From assembly GCF_014199335.1 (NCBI RefSeq), contig NZ_JACIJI010000003.1, positions 62,001 to 126,000 on the forward strand: a stretch of 64,000 bases of DNA, read 5' to 3'. The notes below the pieces were generated by a model. It saw only the letters and a program-made list of their open reading frames with translations, was not told the origin of the DNA and did not search any database. A program made the translations under genes and the position numbers. This stretch comes from Stakelama sediminis (GTDB lineage: Bacteria; Pseudomonadota; Alphaproteobacteria; Sphingomonadales; Sphingomonadaceae). Every line of letters begins with the position of its first letter. Position 1 is the first letter of the stretch. Below are positions 43,942-51,806 of this stretch, in pieces.

Positions 43942-45283
43942 AATTCTTCATCAGGTCATAAAGCGTCGGACGGCTGATCCCCAGCAACCGCGCGGTACCC
44001 GAAATATTCCCGTCGGCACGCGCCAGCGCCTTGCGGATCGCTCGGCGGTCGGTCTGTTCGCGCATCGCCTTCAGGTTGATCGGCTCGTCCGCCGTATCGG
44101 GTTCGGCAAGGTCCAGATCGGCCGCCGTCACCTGTTTGCCGTCGCTCATGATGACGGCACGCTTCACGCGGTTTTCCAGCTCGCGGACATTGCCGGGCCA
44201 GTTCCACGCATCGATCGCGGCCAGCGCATCGGGGCTGAACCCCTTGATCGGCCGGTGCATCGTTTCGGCATGATGATGGAGGAAATGGCGCGCCAGCAGC
44301 ACCGGATCGCCCGGCCGCTCTGCAAGCGACGGAATCCGCACGACGATTTCCGCCAGCCGGTAATACAGGTCTTCGCGAAAGCTGCCGTCCGCGACCATCG
44401 CGTCGATATCCTGATGCGTGGCGCACACGATCCGCGTATCGACGGGAATGGGTTTGCGCCCGCCGATCCGTTCGATCACGCGTTCCTGCAAAAACCGCAA
44501 CAGCTTGACCTGAAGCGGCAGGGGAACATCGCCGATTTCATCGAGGAACAGCGTACCGCCCTGCGCCTGCTCGATTTTGCCGGGGGTGGTTTTGACCGCA
44601 CCCGTGAACGCCCCCTTTTCATGCCCGAACAATTCGCTTTCGAGCAGGGTTTCAGGAATGGCGGCGCAGTTGATCGCGACGAACGCCCCGTCCCTGCGCG
44701 GCGAGCATTCATGCAGCCCGCGCGCCAGCAACTCCTTGCCCGTCCCGCTCGCGCCCAGCAACAGGACCGACACATCGGCCGCCGCAACCCGCTCAATGGT
44801 CCGCGTCACTTTCAGCATTTCCGGTGCCGCCGTAATCATCCCGCCCAGCGCAGTATTGCCCTCCACCCGTGCGGCCAGACGCCGGTTTTCGGCCTCCAGC
44901 GCATGGACATGGAAAGCGCGCTCGACGATCAGGCCCAGCGTGTCGATGTCGATCGGCTTCATGTAGAAATCCCACGCGCCCAGCGCGATCGCCTTCAGCG
45001 CGCTGTCGCGCTCGCCATGCCCGGAAGCCACGATCACCTTCGTATCGGGTGCCAGCGTACGAATCGCCTCCAGCGTGGCAAAGCCCTCACTGACACCGTC
45101 GGGATCAGGCGGCAGGCCAAGATCCAGTGTCACCACCTGCGGTTCTTCCGCACGCAGTTGCGTAATCGCGCTGTCGCGGTCGGCGGCAACGAAAATTTCA
45201 TAGCCTTCATAGGCCCAGCGCAACTGGCGCTGCAGCCCGGCATCATCCTCGACGATCAGTAATTTGCGTGGTGTATCCGTCAT
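43925..45283 (-). CDS. prsR: Sigma-54-dependent response regulator PrsR
   Basis: 452 residues in NtrC order: receiver domain (phosphoacceptor Asp54 in VVTLDLGLPPD), AAA+ domain with Walker A GASGTGKE (177-184) and sigma-54 contact loop GAFTGA (224-229), then a Fis-type helix-turn-helix at the end (NISGTARLLGISRPTLYDLM). This is the PEP-CTERM-box regulator pattern. It activates sigma-54 promoters of exosortase-linked polysaccharide and PEP-CTERM genes in other bacteria. Overlaps prsK by four bases. No convincing -24/-12 element was found nearby. Confidence 0.93.
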   Translation of the reverse strand: MTDTPRKLLIVEDDAGLQRQLRWAYEGYEIFVAADRDSAITQLRAEEPQVVTLDLGLPPDPDGVSEGFATLEAIRTLAPDTKVIVASGHGERDSALKAIALGAWDFYMKPIDIDTLGLIVERAFHVHALEAENRRLAARVEGNTALGGMITAAPEMLKVTRTIERVAAADVSVLLLGASGTGKELLARGLHECSPRRDGAFVAINCAAIPETLLESELFGHEKGAFTGAVKTTPGKIEQAQGGTLFLDEIGDVPLPLQVKLLRFLQERVIERIGGRKPIPVDTRIVCATHQDIDAMVADGSFREDLYYRLAEIVVRIPSLAERPGDPVLLARHFLHHHAETMHRPIKGFSPDALAAIDAWNWPGNVRELENRVKRAVIMSDGKQVTAADLDLAEPDTADEPINLKAMREQTDRRAIRKALARADGNISGTARLLGISRPTLYDLMKNYDLQP

Positions 45284-47331
45284 GCGGCCTCCTCCACCGC
45301 GTGGTCATGGCCGGCCGAGGCGGGCAGGGTCAGACGAAAACGACTGCCCGCGCCTTCCCGGCTGGTCACGGTCAGCGTGCCGCCCATCGCCTGCGCCAGT
45401 TGCAGCGCCTCGAACGCGCCGATGCCGAAACCGCCCGATTTGGACGAGACAAAGGGACGGAAAAGCTGGTCGCGGATAAATGCCTGCGACATGCCGCATC
45501 CCTGATCGATCACGTCGAGCGTGATCCGGTCGGTGTCATGGCCGATCGCAATGGTCACTGCCTCTTCCGCCGGGCTGGCCTCTATCGCATTCTGCACCAG
45601 ATGCCCGAGCAGCGTTTCGAGGCGAACCGGGTCGGCAAGCGCCGTCATATGCCGTTCGCCGATCACCGTTACCGGATGCTGACCCCGGCTGCGGCCCGCC
45701 ACATCCTCTGCGACCACCGTCATATCCACCGGGCGAACCGCTTCGCTGCGTGCCTTGGCATGGTTCGACAACCGCGCCAGCAGATCGTTCATCCGCGTCG
45801 CCGAAAGGTTCAGGGTCGCCACCATATCGGCGCGAAATTCGGGATTGTCGGCGTGCCGTTCGGCGTTGCGCGCGACCAGCGTCAACTGGCTGACCAGATT
45901 CTTAATGTCATGCAGGATGAATGCGAAGCGTCGATTGAACTCCTCGAACCGCTGCGCCTCGGCCAGCGCCTCATGCGCGCGTGCTTCGGCCAGATAGCTT
46001 GCCACCTGACGGCCGACGATGCGCAGCAGGTCGAAATCCTCCCAGTCCAGCGCCCGGTCGAGCGGCGGCCGGGCAAGCAGGATCGCGCCGGTCAGCGTTC
46101 CCAGATGCGGAAGCGGCACGATCACCCAGGCATCCGCCAGCGCCAGCATCCATTGCGGCGTAGCATCGATATCCTCCGCGGGCGCCTTTTCACGGCGGAC
46201 CGGATCAAGCTCTATGATCCGCTCACTGATCGCCAGATGCCTTGCCAGCGCATCGTCGGCGGCGTTTTCGGGAAGGTCCCCGGCATCCCAATTCCACGTC
46301 TCCCCGACCGCAAGGCGCGCGCCATCGGTCAGCAGCAACACTCCGGCGGGCGAATCAACCAGATCGGCAACCGCCTTGACCACGCGTTGCCCCAGCGGCA
46401 CGCCATCGGTCGGCTGTCCCAGCGTATCGGTGAAACGCAGCCATTCGGCGCGATAGTCATAGCGATGGCGGAAGAGATGCTTAGCGACCTTCACCTTTGT
46501 CCATGCCCGCAGCCAAGGCGAGGACAACAAGGTGAGCAACGCGGTACTCGACCCGATGACGAAAGCGGTCTGCCACAACCGGGCCTGATCGCCGCCAAGC
46601 GCCGCGATCATGCTGGTCGCCACCGTCATCACGGCGAGGTAGAGGACGATCGCGACCAGCGAGAGCGACTGGTAGGCAATCGTGCGCGAAACCTGCACTG
46701 CCTGGTTACCGCGATACATGGCCAGTGCAATTCCCCCGGCCACCGCAATCATCATGCCGCCGCGCAGCGCGATCAGGCCCAGTGGCCAGTGCGCATCGGC
46801 GTAAGCGAACGCCAGCACCAGACTGTCGATCAGCCACATACCGGCGAGCGCGAGCAGCACCGTCCGGACCGGGCGGCCGGCAGCGGCAAACAGGCTTTGC
46901 ACCAGCAACAGCGCCGTCACCACCGCCATCAGCCGGAACAGCAGGGCGGCGCCCATCATCTGTTCGGCCAGATGCGGTGACTTCATCCCCTCGGCGAACA
47001 GGTCGAGCAGCAGTGCTGCCAGAATGACGCACAGCAACACCGCATAGACCAGCCGCAACGCAACCGGCGGCCGTTGCCGGAAATTGGCGCGATAGGCGAT
47101 CAGCAGTACCACCAGCCAGACAAGATTGCGGACATCGCCCATCACCTGGGTGATCGCCGCCGTCTCGCCGATCCCGGCGACCGCCAGCGCCCAAAGGGCC
47201 GTGCACGCCAGCGCCGCGACGAACCCCCGGCGCGGCAGACCGGCGGGAACGCGCCGCATCGCCAGCAACGCCAGTGCCGCAAAGGACAATGCGGCCAGCG
47301 CGTGCCCCCACAGGATCACAGCCGCGGTCAT
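45280..47331 (-). CDS. prsK: XrtA/PEP-CTERM-system histidine kinase PrsK
   Basis: 683 residues: about nine to ten membrane helices over the first 280, a GAF-like domain (about 300-440), then the dimerisation helix with His474 in FILHDIKNLVSQLTLV and an ATPase domain with DQGCGMSQ and GGFGIGAFEALQLAQAMGG. The HDIKN box is the PrsK type. Partner of PrsR, whose start overlaps it (four bases). Signals lipid-bilayer or envelope state by inference only. Preceded by the sugar transferase, seven bases apart. Confidence 0.92.
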   Translation of the reverse strand: MTAAVILWGHALAALSFAALALLAMRRVPAGLPRRGFVAALACTALWALAVAGIGETAAITQVMGDVRNLVWLVVLLIAYRANFRQRPPVALRLVYAVLLCVILAALLLDLFAEGMKSPHLAEQMMGAALLFRLMAVVTALLLVQSLFAAAGRPVRTVLLALAGMWLIDSLVLAFAYADAHWPLGLIALRGGMMIAVAGGIALAMYRGNQAVQVSRTIAYQSLSLVAIVLYLAVMTVATSMIAALGGDQARLWQTAFVIGSSTALLTLLSSPWLRAWTKVKVAKHLFRHRYDYRAEWLRFTDTLGQPTDGVPLGQRVVKAVADLVDSPAGVLLLTDGARLAVGETWNWDAGDLPENAADDALARHLAISERIIELDPVRREKAPAEDIDATPQWMLALADAWVIVPLPHLGTLTGAILLARPPLDRALDWEDFDLLRIVGRQVASYLAEARAHEALAEAQRFEEFNRRFAFILHDIKNLVSQLTLVARNAERHADNPEFRADMVATLNLSATRMNDLLARLSNHAKARSEAVRPVDMTVVAEDVAGRSRGQHPVTVIGERHMTALADPVRLETLLGHLVQNAIEASPAEEAVTIAIGHDTDRITLDVIDQGCGMSQAFIRDQLFRPFVSSKSGGFGIGAFEALQLAQAMGGTLTVTSREGAGSRFRLTLPASAGHDHAVEEAA

Positions 47332-47338
47332 CCGCGCC

Positions 47339-48727
47339 TCAACGCGCGCCTTCGGGCCACAACACGACGCGGATCGTCTGCAACAGGATCAGTACGTCGA
47401 GAAAGGGCGAATAATTTTTGGCGTAATAGAGGTCGTATTCAAGCTTCTGACGGGCATCCTCGATCGAGGCGCCATAAGGATAGTTGATCTGCGCCCAGCC
47501 GGTAATGCCCGGCTTCACCATGTGCCGCTCGGCATAATAGGCCAGCTTCTGTTCCAAATCGTCGACGAATTGCGGACGTTCGGGACGCGGGCCGACAAAA
47601 CTCATATCGCCTTTCAGCACGCTCCAGCATTGCGGCAGTTCGTCGATCCGAAGCTTGCGGATGATGCGTCCGACGCGGGTGATGCGCGGATCGTCCTTTT
47701 CGGCCCAGACCGCCTTGCCCGCCGCTTCCGCATCGATGCGCATCGACCGCAGCTTGATGATGTCGAAGCCGATGTTGAACAACCCGACCCGGCGCTGCCG
47801 GTAAAAGGCCGGTCCCTTGCTGTCCATCTTCACCAGCATCGCGGTCAGCAGAACCAGCGGCGCGGTCAGGATCAGCAGTATCAGGCTGGCGGTGATATCG
47901 AAAAGGCGCTTGAACATCGACGAAAACATCCGGCCCGACGAAAAACCATCCGAAAAGATCAGCCAGGACGGGTTGACGCTGTCGAGATCGACACGCCCGG
48001 TTTCACGTTCCAGAAAGGTCGAGATTTCGTTGACATGCACGCCGGTCGTCTTGATCCGCAGCAGATCCTTGAGCGGCAGGGCATTGCGCCGCTCTTCCAG
48101 CGCCAGCACCACTTCACTGGCGTTCAGCAGCACGACGTGATCGGCAAGATTGTAGATCGCATCGCGCGAAATCGCTTCGGGAATGACCGGTTTCGGTTCG
48201 CTCATCGATACATAGCCGACGACCACGAAGCCCGATCCGGGCGCCTTGGACAGTGCCTTGATCCGTGCCGCACGCGCTCCGGCACCCAGTACAACTACCC
48301 GCCGCTTGAACACCTGACTGCCCAGCGTCTTGCCGAGCAGGATTCGCATCAGGACCAGCGCCGGCACCGCGAACAGCATCGCGTAGAGCAGGTTCGACCG
48401 CCAGAAGGTCAGCGCCGGTACCAGAAAGAAAATGACGCTGAGGAAAATCGTCGCCAGTGAAATCGCGACGATCAGCCGGGCCGCGGCAAAGCGCAGCGAT
48501 TGCAGTGCATCCGCCCCGTACACACCGACGCCGATCATCGCCAGTTCGACCGAAATGGCAAAAGTGAACAATTGCGGCAGGCGGGTATAGGTCGGTTCGG
48601 TCAGCATTCCGATCTGATGCGCGCGCACCACCCATCCGGCTTCCGCCGCCAGGAACAGCAGCACGATATCGAACAGGCCGAGCAGCAGCACCGCATTGGG
48701 CACATAATGTTTGAACAATCGTATCAT
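47339..48727 (-). CDS. Undecaprenyl-phosphate sugar-phosphate transferase (exosortase-associated EpsB-type)
   Basis: 462 residues: N-terminal helices, a CoA-binding-like region and a C-terminal transferase domain with KRLFDITASLILLILTAPLV, FYRQRRVGLFNIGFDIIKLRS, and LRIDELPQCWSVLKGDMSFVGPRPERP, the catalytic Asp-Glu and the PRP loop of initiating sugar transferases. It moves a sugar-1-phosphate onto undecaprenyl phosphate at the start of polymer synthesis. First gene of the sugar transferase-PrsK-PrsR-TPR operon; such transferases (TIGR03013 type) travel with the exosortase A system. Confidence 0.9.
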   Translation of the reverse strand: MIRLFKHYVPNAVLLLGLFDIVLLFLAAEAGWVVRAHQIGMLTEPTYTRLPQLFTFAISVELAMIGVGVYGADALQSLRFAAARLIVAISLATIFLSVIFFLVPALTFWRSNLLYAMLFAVPALVLMRILLGKTLGSQVFKRRVVVLGAGARAARIKALSKAPGSGFVVVGYVSMSEPKPVIPEAISRDAIYNLADHVVLLNASEVVLALEERRNALPLKDLLRIKTTGVHVNEISTFLERETGRVDLDSVNPSWLIFSDGFSSGRMFSSMFKRLFDITASLILLILTAPLVLLTAMLVKMDSKGPAFYRQRRVGLFNIGFDIIKLRSMRIDAEAAGKAVWAEKDDPRITRVGRIIRKLRIDELPQCWSVLKGDMSFVGPRPERPQFVDDLEQKLAYYAERHMVKPGITGWAQINYPYGASIEDARQKLEYDLYYAKNYSPFLDVLILLQTIRVVLWPEGAR

Positions 48728-48879
48728 CGGCTCGTGCTACCGCCTTGCTGCTGTAAATAATCCCGACACAGTGTGGCTGTCGCAGAAAATGGCAAATAAA
48801 AGCTAAAGACTTTTACCTCGTCGGAGCGGTTGACGTGCTTGTGCGTGCATACCTAACTGGCGTCGAAGGAGTTTTGCGG

Positions 48880-49932
48880 ATGCCGTCGAAGATCATACCC
48901 GTGATACTGTCCGGCGGTTCGGGAACCCGACTCTGGCCGATGTCACGGCCGGACAATCCCAAGCAACTGCTGGCGCTGACAGCGGAAGAAACGATGTTGC
49001 AGCTTACTGCGCGACGCGGGGCCGATCGGCGCTTTGCCGCGCCGGTCATCGTCGGCAATGCCCAACATGCCGACGCCATCGAGATGCAGCTTGCCCATAT
49101 CGATATTCATCCCCAGACGCTGATTCTCGAACCGACGGGACGCAACACCGCGCCTGCCATCGCGCTGGCGGCACTGGCCTCGGGGGCGGGTGACGCGCCG
49201 CTGCTCGTGATGCCGTCGGACCATGTCATCACCGATATCGATGCCTTTCACGCGGCCGTGGAAACCGCATTGCCGCTGGTCGAACAGGGCTGGCTGGCAA
49301 CGTTCGGCATCACGCCCGACGCTCCCGAAACCGGCTATGGCTATATTCAGGTGGGTGAGACGCTGGCACCGGGTGCGCATCGGGTGGCGCGCTTTGTCGA
49401 AAAACCCGAACGCGCGGTCGCGGAGGCGATGCTGGCGAGCGGCGATCATGTCTGGAACGGCGGCATCTTCCTGTTCCGCGCCGACCGTTATCTGGAGGTG
49501 CTGGGCCGCCATGCTCCCGACATGCTGACCGCGGTGCAGGAATCGATGCGGCTGGCAACCCGTGACGGCATGCGAATCCATCCCGACGCCGACCGGTTTG
49601 CGGCATCGCCGTCCAATTCGATCGACTATGCGGTGATGGAAAAGGCCGAACGCGTCGTCGTCATTCCCGTCTCGATGGGGTGGAGCGACGTCGGAAGCTG
49701 GGACGCGCTGCACGCGATCAGCGAATGCGATGCCGACGGCAATGTCTGCGGTGGCGATGTCGTCGCAATCGACAGCCGCAACTGCCTGATCCGCAGCGAC
49801 GGCAGCAAGCGGATCGCGGTCGCGGGAATGAAAGACATGATCGTCGTGGCGAGCGGGGACGACATTCTGATCGTTCCGCGCGGCCGATCTCAGGAGGTCA
49901 AGAAACTCCTCGCCGCCATGCAAAAACCGTGA
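48880..49932 (+). CDS. manC: Mannose-1-phosphate guanylyltransferase
   Basis: 350 residues, makes GDP-mannose. The start MPSKIIPVILSGGSGTRLWP has AAGGAG eight bases before it; a frame extension upstream lacks support. Signature SGGSGTRLWPMSR, then VMPSDHVI and FVEKPERAVAE; it ends with IVPRGRSQEVKKLLAAM. No C-terminal phosphomannose isomerase domain, so it is the single-function form. Divergent from the sugar transferase, consistent with supplying mannose for the same polymer. The stop overlaps the next gene (GTGA). Confidence 0.92.
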   Translation: MPSKIIPVILSGGSGTRLWPMSRPDNPKQLLALTAEETMLQLTARRGADRRFAAPVIVGNAQHADAIEMQLAHIDIHPQTLILEPTGRNTAPAIALAALASGAGDAPLLVMPSDHVITDIDAFHAAVETALPLVEQGWLATFGITPDAPETGYGYIQVGETLAPGAHRVARFVEKPERAVAEAMLASGDHVWNGGIFLFRADRYLEVLGRHAPDMLTAVQESMRLATRDGMRIHPDADRFAASPSNSIDYAVMEKAERVVVIPVSMGWSDVGSWDALHAISECDADGNVCGGDVVAIDSRNCLIRSDGSKRIAVAGMKDMIVVASGDDILIVPRGRSQEVKKLLAAMQKP

Positions 49933-50258
49933 AGCGGCGCGCGCGCCGCCGGTTACAGCATGCGTTCGTCGACACGTCCGGTGCGTCCGGCATCTGCGCC
50001 TTGTGCGGCAGAGCACTGGGCAGGCGTGTCGAGTGGCATCACGTCATTCCCAAAAGCCGCGGCGGACGCGAAACAGTGGCGCTGCATCCGGTCTGCCATC
50101 GCACCATTCATGCCCATCTGACCAATGGCGAACTCGCCGGCACCCATATCGGGCTGAACGCGGTACGAGAGAATGCCGGCATCGCGCGCTTTTTGCGATG
50201 GATCGCCGACAAGCCGCCGGATTTTCATGTGCCGACACATCGCTCGCACAAGCACTGA
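49929..50258 (+). CDS. HNH-endonuclease-domain protein
   Basis: 109 residues starting at GTG 49929, inside the manC stop (GTGA). Zinc and catalytic pattern of an HNH nuclease: CALCGR, then EWHHVIPKSRGG with the catalytic His, and HPVCHRTIHAHL at the end of the motif. The tail (GLNAVRENAGIARFLRWIAD) is helical. Coupled to a sugar nucleotide gene, an odd partner. Such small HNH proteins occur in many alphaproteobacteria with unknown substrate; not obviously part of a restriction or phage system here. Confidence 0.82.
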   Translation: MKRRARRRLQHAFVDTSGASGICALCGRALGRRVEWHHVIPKSRGGRETVALHPVCHRTIHAHLTNGELAGTHIGLNAVRENAGIARFLRWIADKPPDFHVPTHRSHKH

Positions 50259-50281
50259 CCTGCGCCCAGGGTCGGCCTGCC

Positions 50282-51796
50282 CTACCGTTCCATGACCGGC
50301 AGCGTCGCCTCATCCGACCGCGGAAGCTTCGCGAACAGCGTGCGGTCCTTCGCCCCGAATGCCCATTTCCAGATCACGAACAGATAGCTTCCTGCGATCG
50401 CCGGGATGCCGATCGCCAGTTCGGCCCATTCGAAGCGCTTGGGCAGCGCGGTAAAGAGACTGCCGACCAGTATCGCCGTGACGATCGCCCACAGGATCGG
50501 CCACCGCCATCCGCCCACCGGCGCGCGCAGGATATGCCGCAGCAAGGCCGATTTGATCAGCGAAGTACTCGCCACCGACAGCAGCAGCGCCACTGCCGGG
50601 CCTGCCGCCTGATAATTGGTCGGCCAGCCCAGACGCCGCATCGCGAAGATCAGCACGAAACTCAGCGCGATCTGGAAACCCAGCATGGTGATCGAGATCA
50701 TCAGATTGCGGTGACGTGCCATATAGACCAACGCCGATTCGCATACCGTGCCCTGAGACGCCAGCACCTCGGCCCACAACAGAAAGGCGAGCGCCGCCGT
50801 CCCGGCGACGAATTCCGGCCCTACCGTCCCCATCACCGCCTGGCCGGGGATCGATCCCATCAGCGCCATGCACGCCTGTGCGGCCATGATCCAGAAGGCT
50901 ACCTGACGCACCTGATTGGCGACGGCGGGATAATCATTGTCGGCAAGGCTCTTGGTCACCACCGGTCCCATCACCGGCTCGAAGCTGGTTTTCAGTTTCT
51001 GCGGCAGCGAGGCGACCTGTTGCGCCATATAATAGATGCCGACGATCTTCGGCGCGAACAGCAGGCCGAGGATGAAGCGGTCGACATTGCGCGTCCCCCA
51101 CTCGATCGCATCCGCACCCGCCAGCGGCACATTCTGCTGCGCCAGCGTAAACAGGCGCGAAATCTGCGGTTTCCAGCCATGGGGAAAGCCATAGCTGCGA
51201 ATGAAGGGGATCAGCGATGCGATCATCGCCGCCGCCATCGACAGGACATAGGAGATCACCAGCCCGTCGCGGATGGTGAAGAAGGACAGCACCCATGCCG
51301 CGATGCTGATCGTCCAGGGTTCGATCACCGCGCGGGCATGCACCGTCGCCTTCACATTATGGCGATAGGCAAGTGCGGCCAGGCTGACATCCGACCAGGC
51401 AATCGCGAAGATGATACACGGTAAGAACCGGTCCAGCCCGGCAATATCGCTGTCGGGATACATGACCTGCGGAAAGGCGATCAGGACGCAACTGGCGATC
51501 AGCGAGACGATAAAGGCCACCGCCATGCCGTCCCACACCACATGGACATGCGGGCGTTCGGTTTCGGCCAGCGCCTGCGCCAGCCCGCGCTTCAGCCCCA
51601 GCGTCGCGACCAGCGCGGCCAGTTCGACCACCACCACGGCCAGTGCGAACCGCCCGACCAGATCGGGGCCATAGACGCGGCCCGCGATAAACAGAAACGG
51701 GATACGCGCGCCCAGCCGCAGGACGAACCCCGCAATGTTGGTGCGCCCGCCCTTGGCCAGCGCGGCAATATCTTCTGAGCTGGAAGGTTCGCTCAT
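50282..51796 (-). CDS. Polysaccharide flippase (Wzx/MOP type)
   Basis: 504 residues from ATG 51796, 10 bases after polA stop; earlier starts would run into polA. About 12-14 helices; the opening TNIAGFVLRLGARIPFLFIA and the central SYGFPHGWKPQISRLFTLAQ with VGIYYMAQQVASLPQKLK are as in O-antigen and exopolysaccharide translocases. Flips lipid-linked repeat units across the inner membrane. Likely to serve the polymer started by the sugar transferase at 47-49 kb, from proximity. Confidence 0.87.
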   Translation of the reverse strand: MSEPSSSEDIAALAKGGRTNIAGFVLRLGARIPFLFIAGRVYGPDLVGRFALAVVVVELAALVATLGLKRGLAQALAETERPHVHVVWDGMAVAFIVSLIASCVLIAFPQVMYPDSDIAGLDRFLPCIIFAIAWSDVSLAALAYRHNVKATVHARAVIEPWTISIAAWVLSFFTIRDGLVISYVLSMAAAMIASLIPFIRSYGFPHGWKPQISRLFTLAQQNVPLAGADAIEWGTRNVDRFILGLLFAPKIVGIYYMAQQVASLPQKLKTSFEPVMGPVVTKSLADNDYPAVANQVRQVAFWIMAAQACMALMGSIPGQAVMGTVGPEFVAGTAALAFLLWAEVLASQGTVCESALVYMARHRNLMISITMLGFQIALSFVLIFAMRRLGWPTNYQAAGPAVALLLSVASTSLIKSALLRHILRAPVGGWRWPILWAIVTAILVGSLFTALPKRFEWAELAIGIPAIAGSYLFVIWKWAFGAKDRTLFAKLPRSDEATLPVMER

Positions 51797-51806
51797 CGGC
51801 GGATGC

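Noticed and set aside
48751..48810. Small hairpins CGACA-N9-TGTCG and TAAAAG-N7-CTTTTA in the manC/sugar transferase gap
   Set aside because: Arms of five to six bases in a 150-base region are expected by chance and have no T-run or known operator form.
48728..48879. Sigma-54 promoter for manC or the sugar transferase
   Set aside because: TGGCAAATAAAAGCT has GG and GC but nine, not ten, bases between them, and the flanking bases do not fit the consensus.
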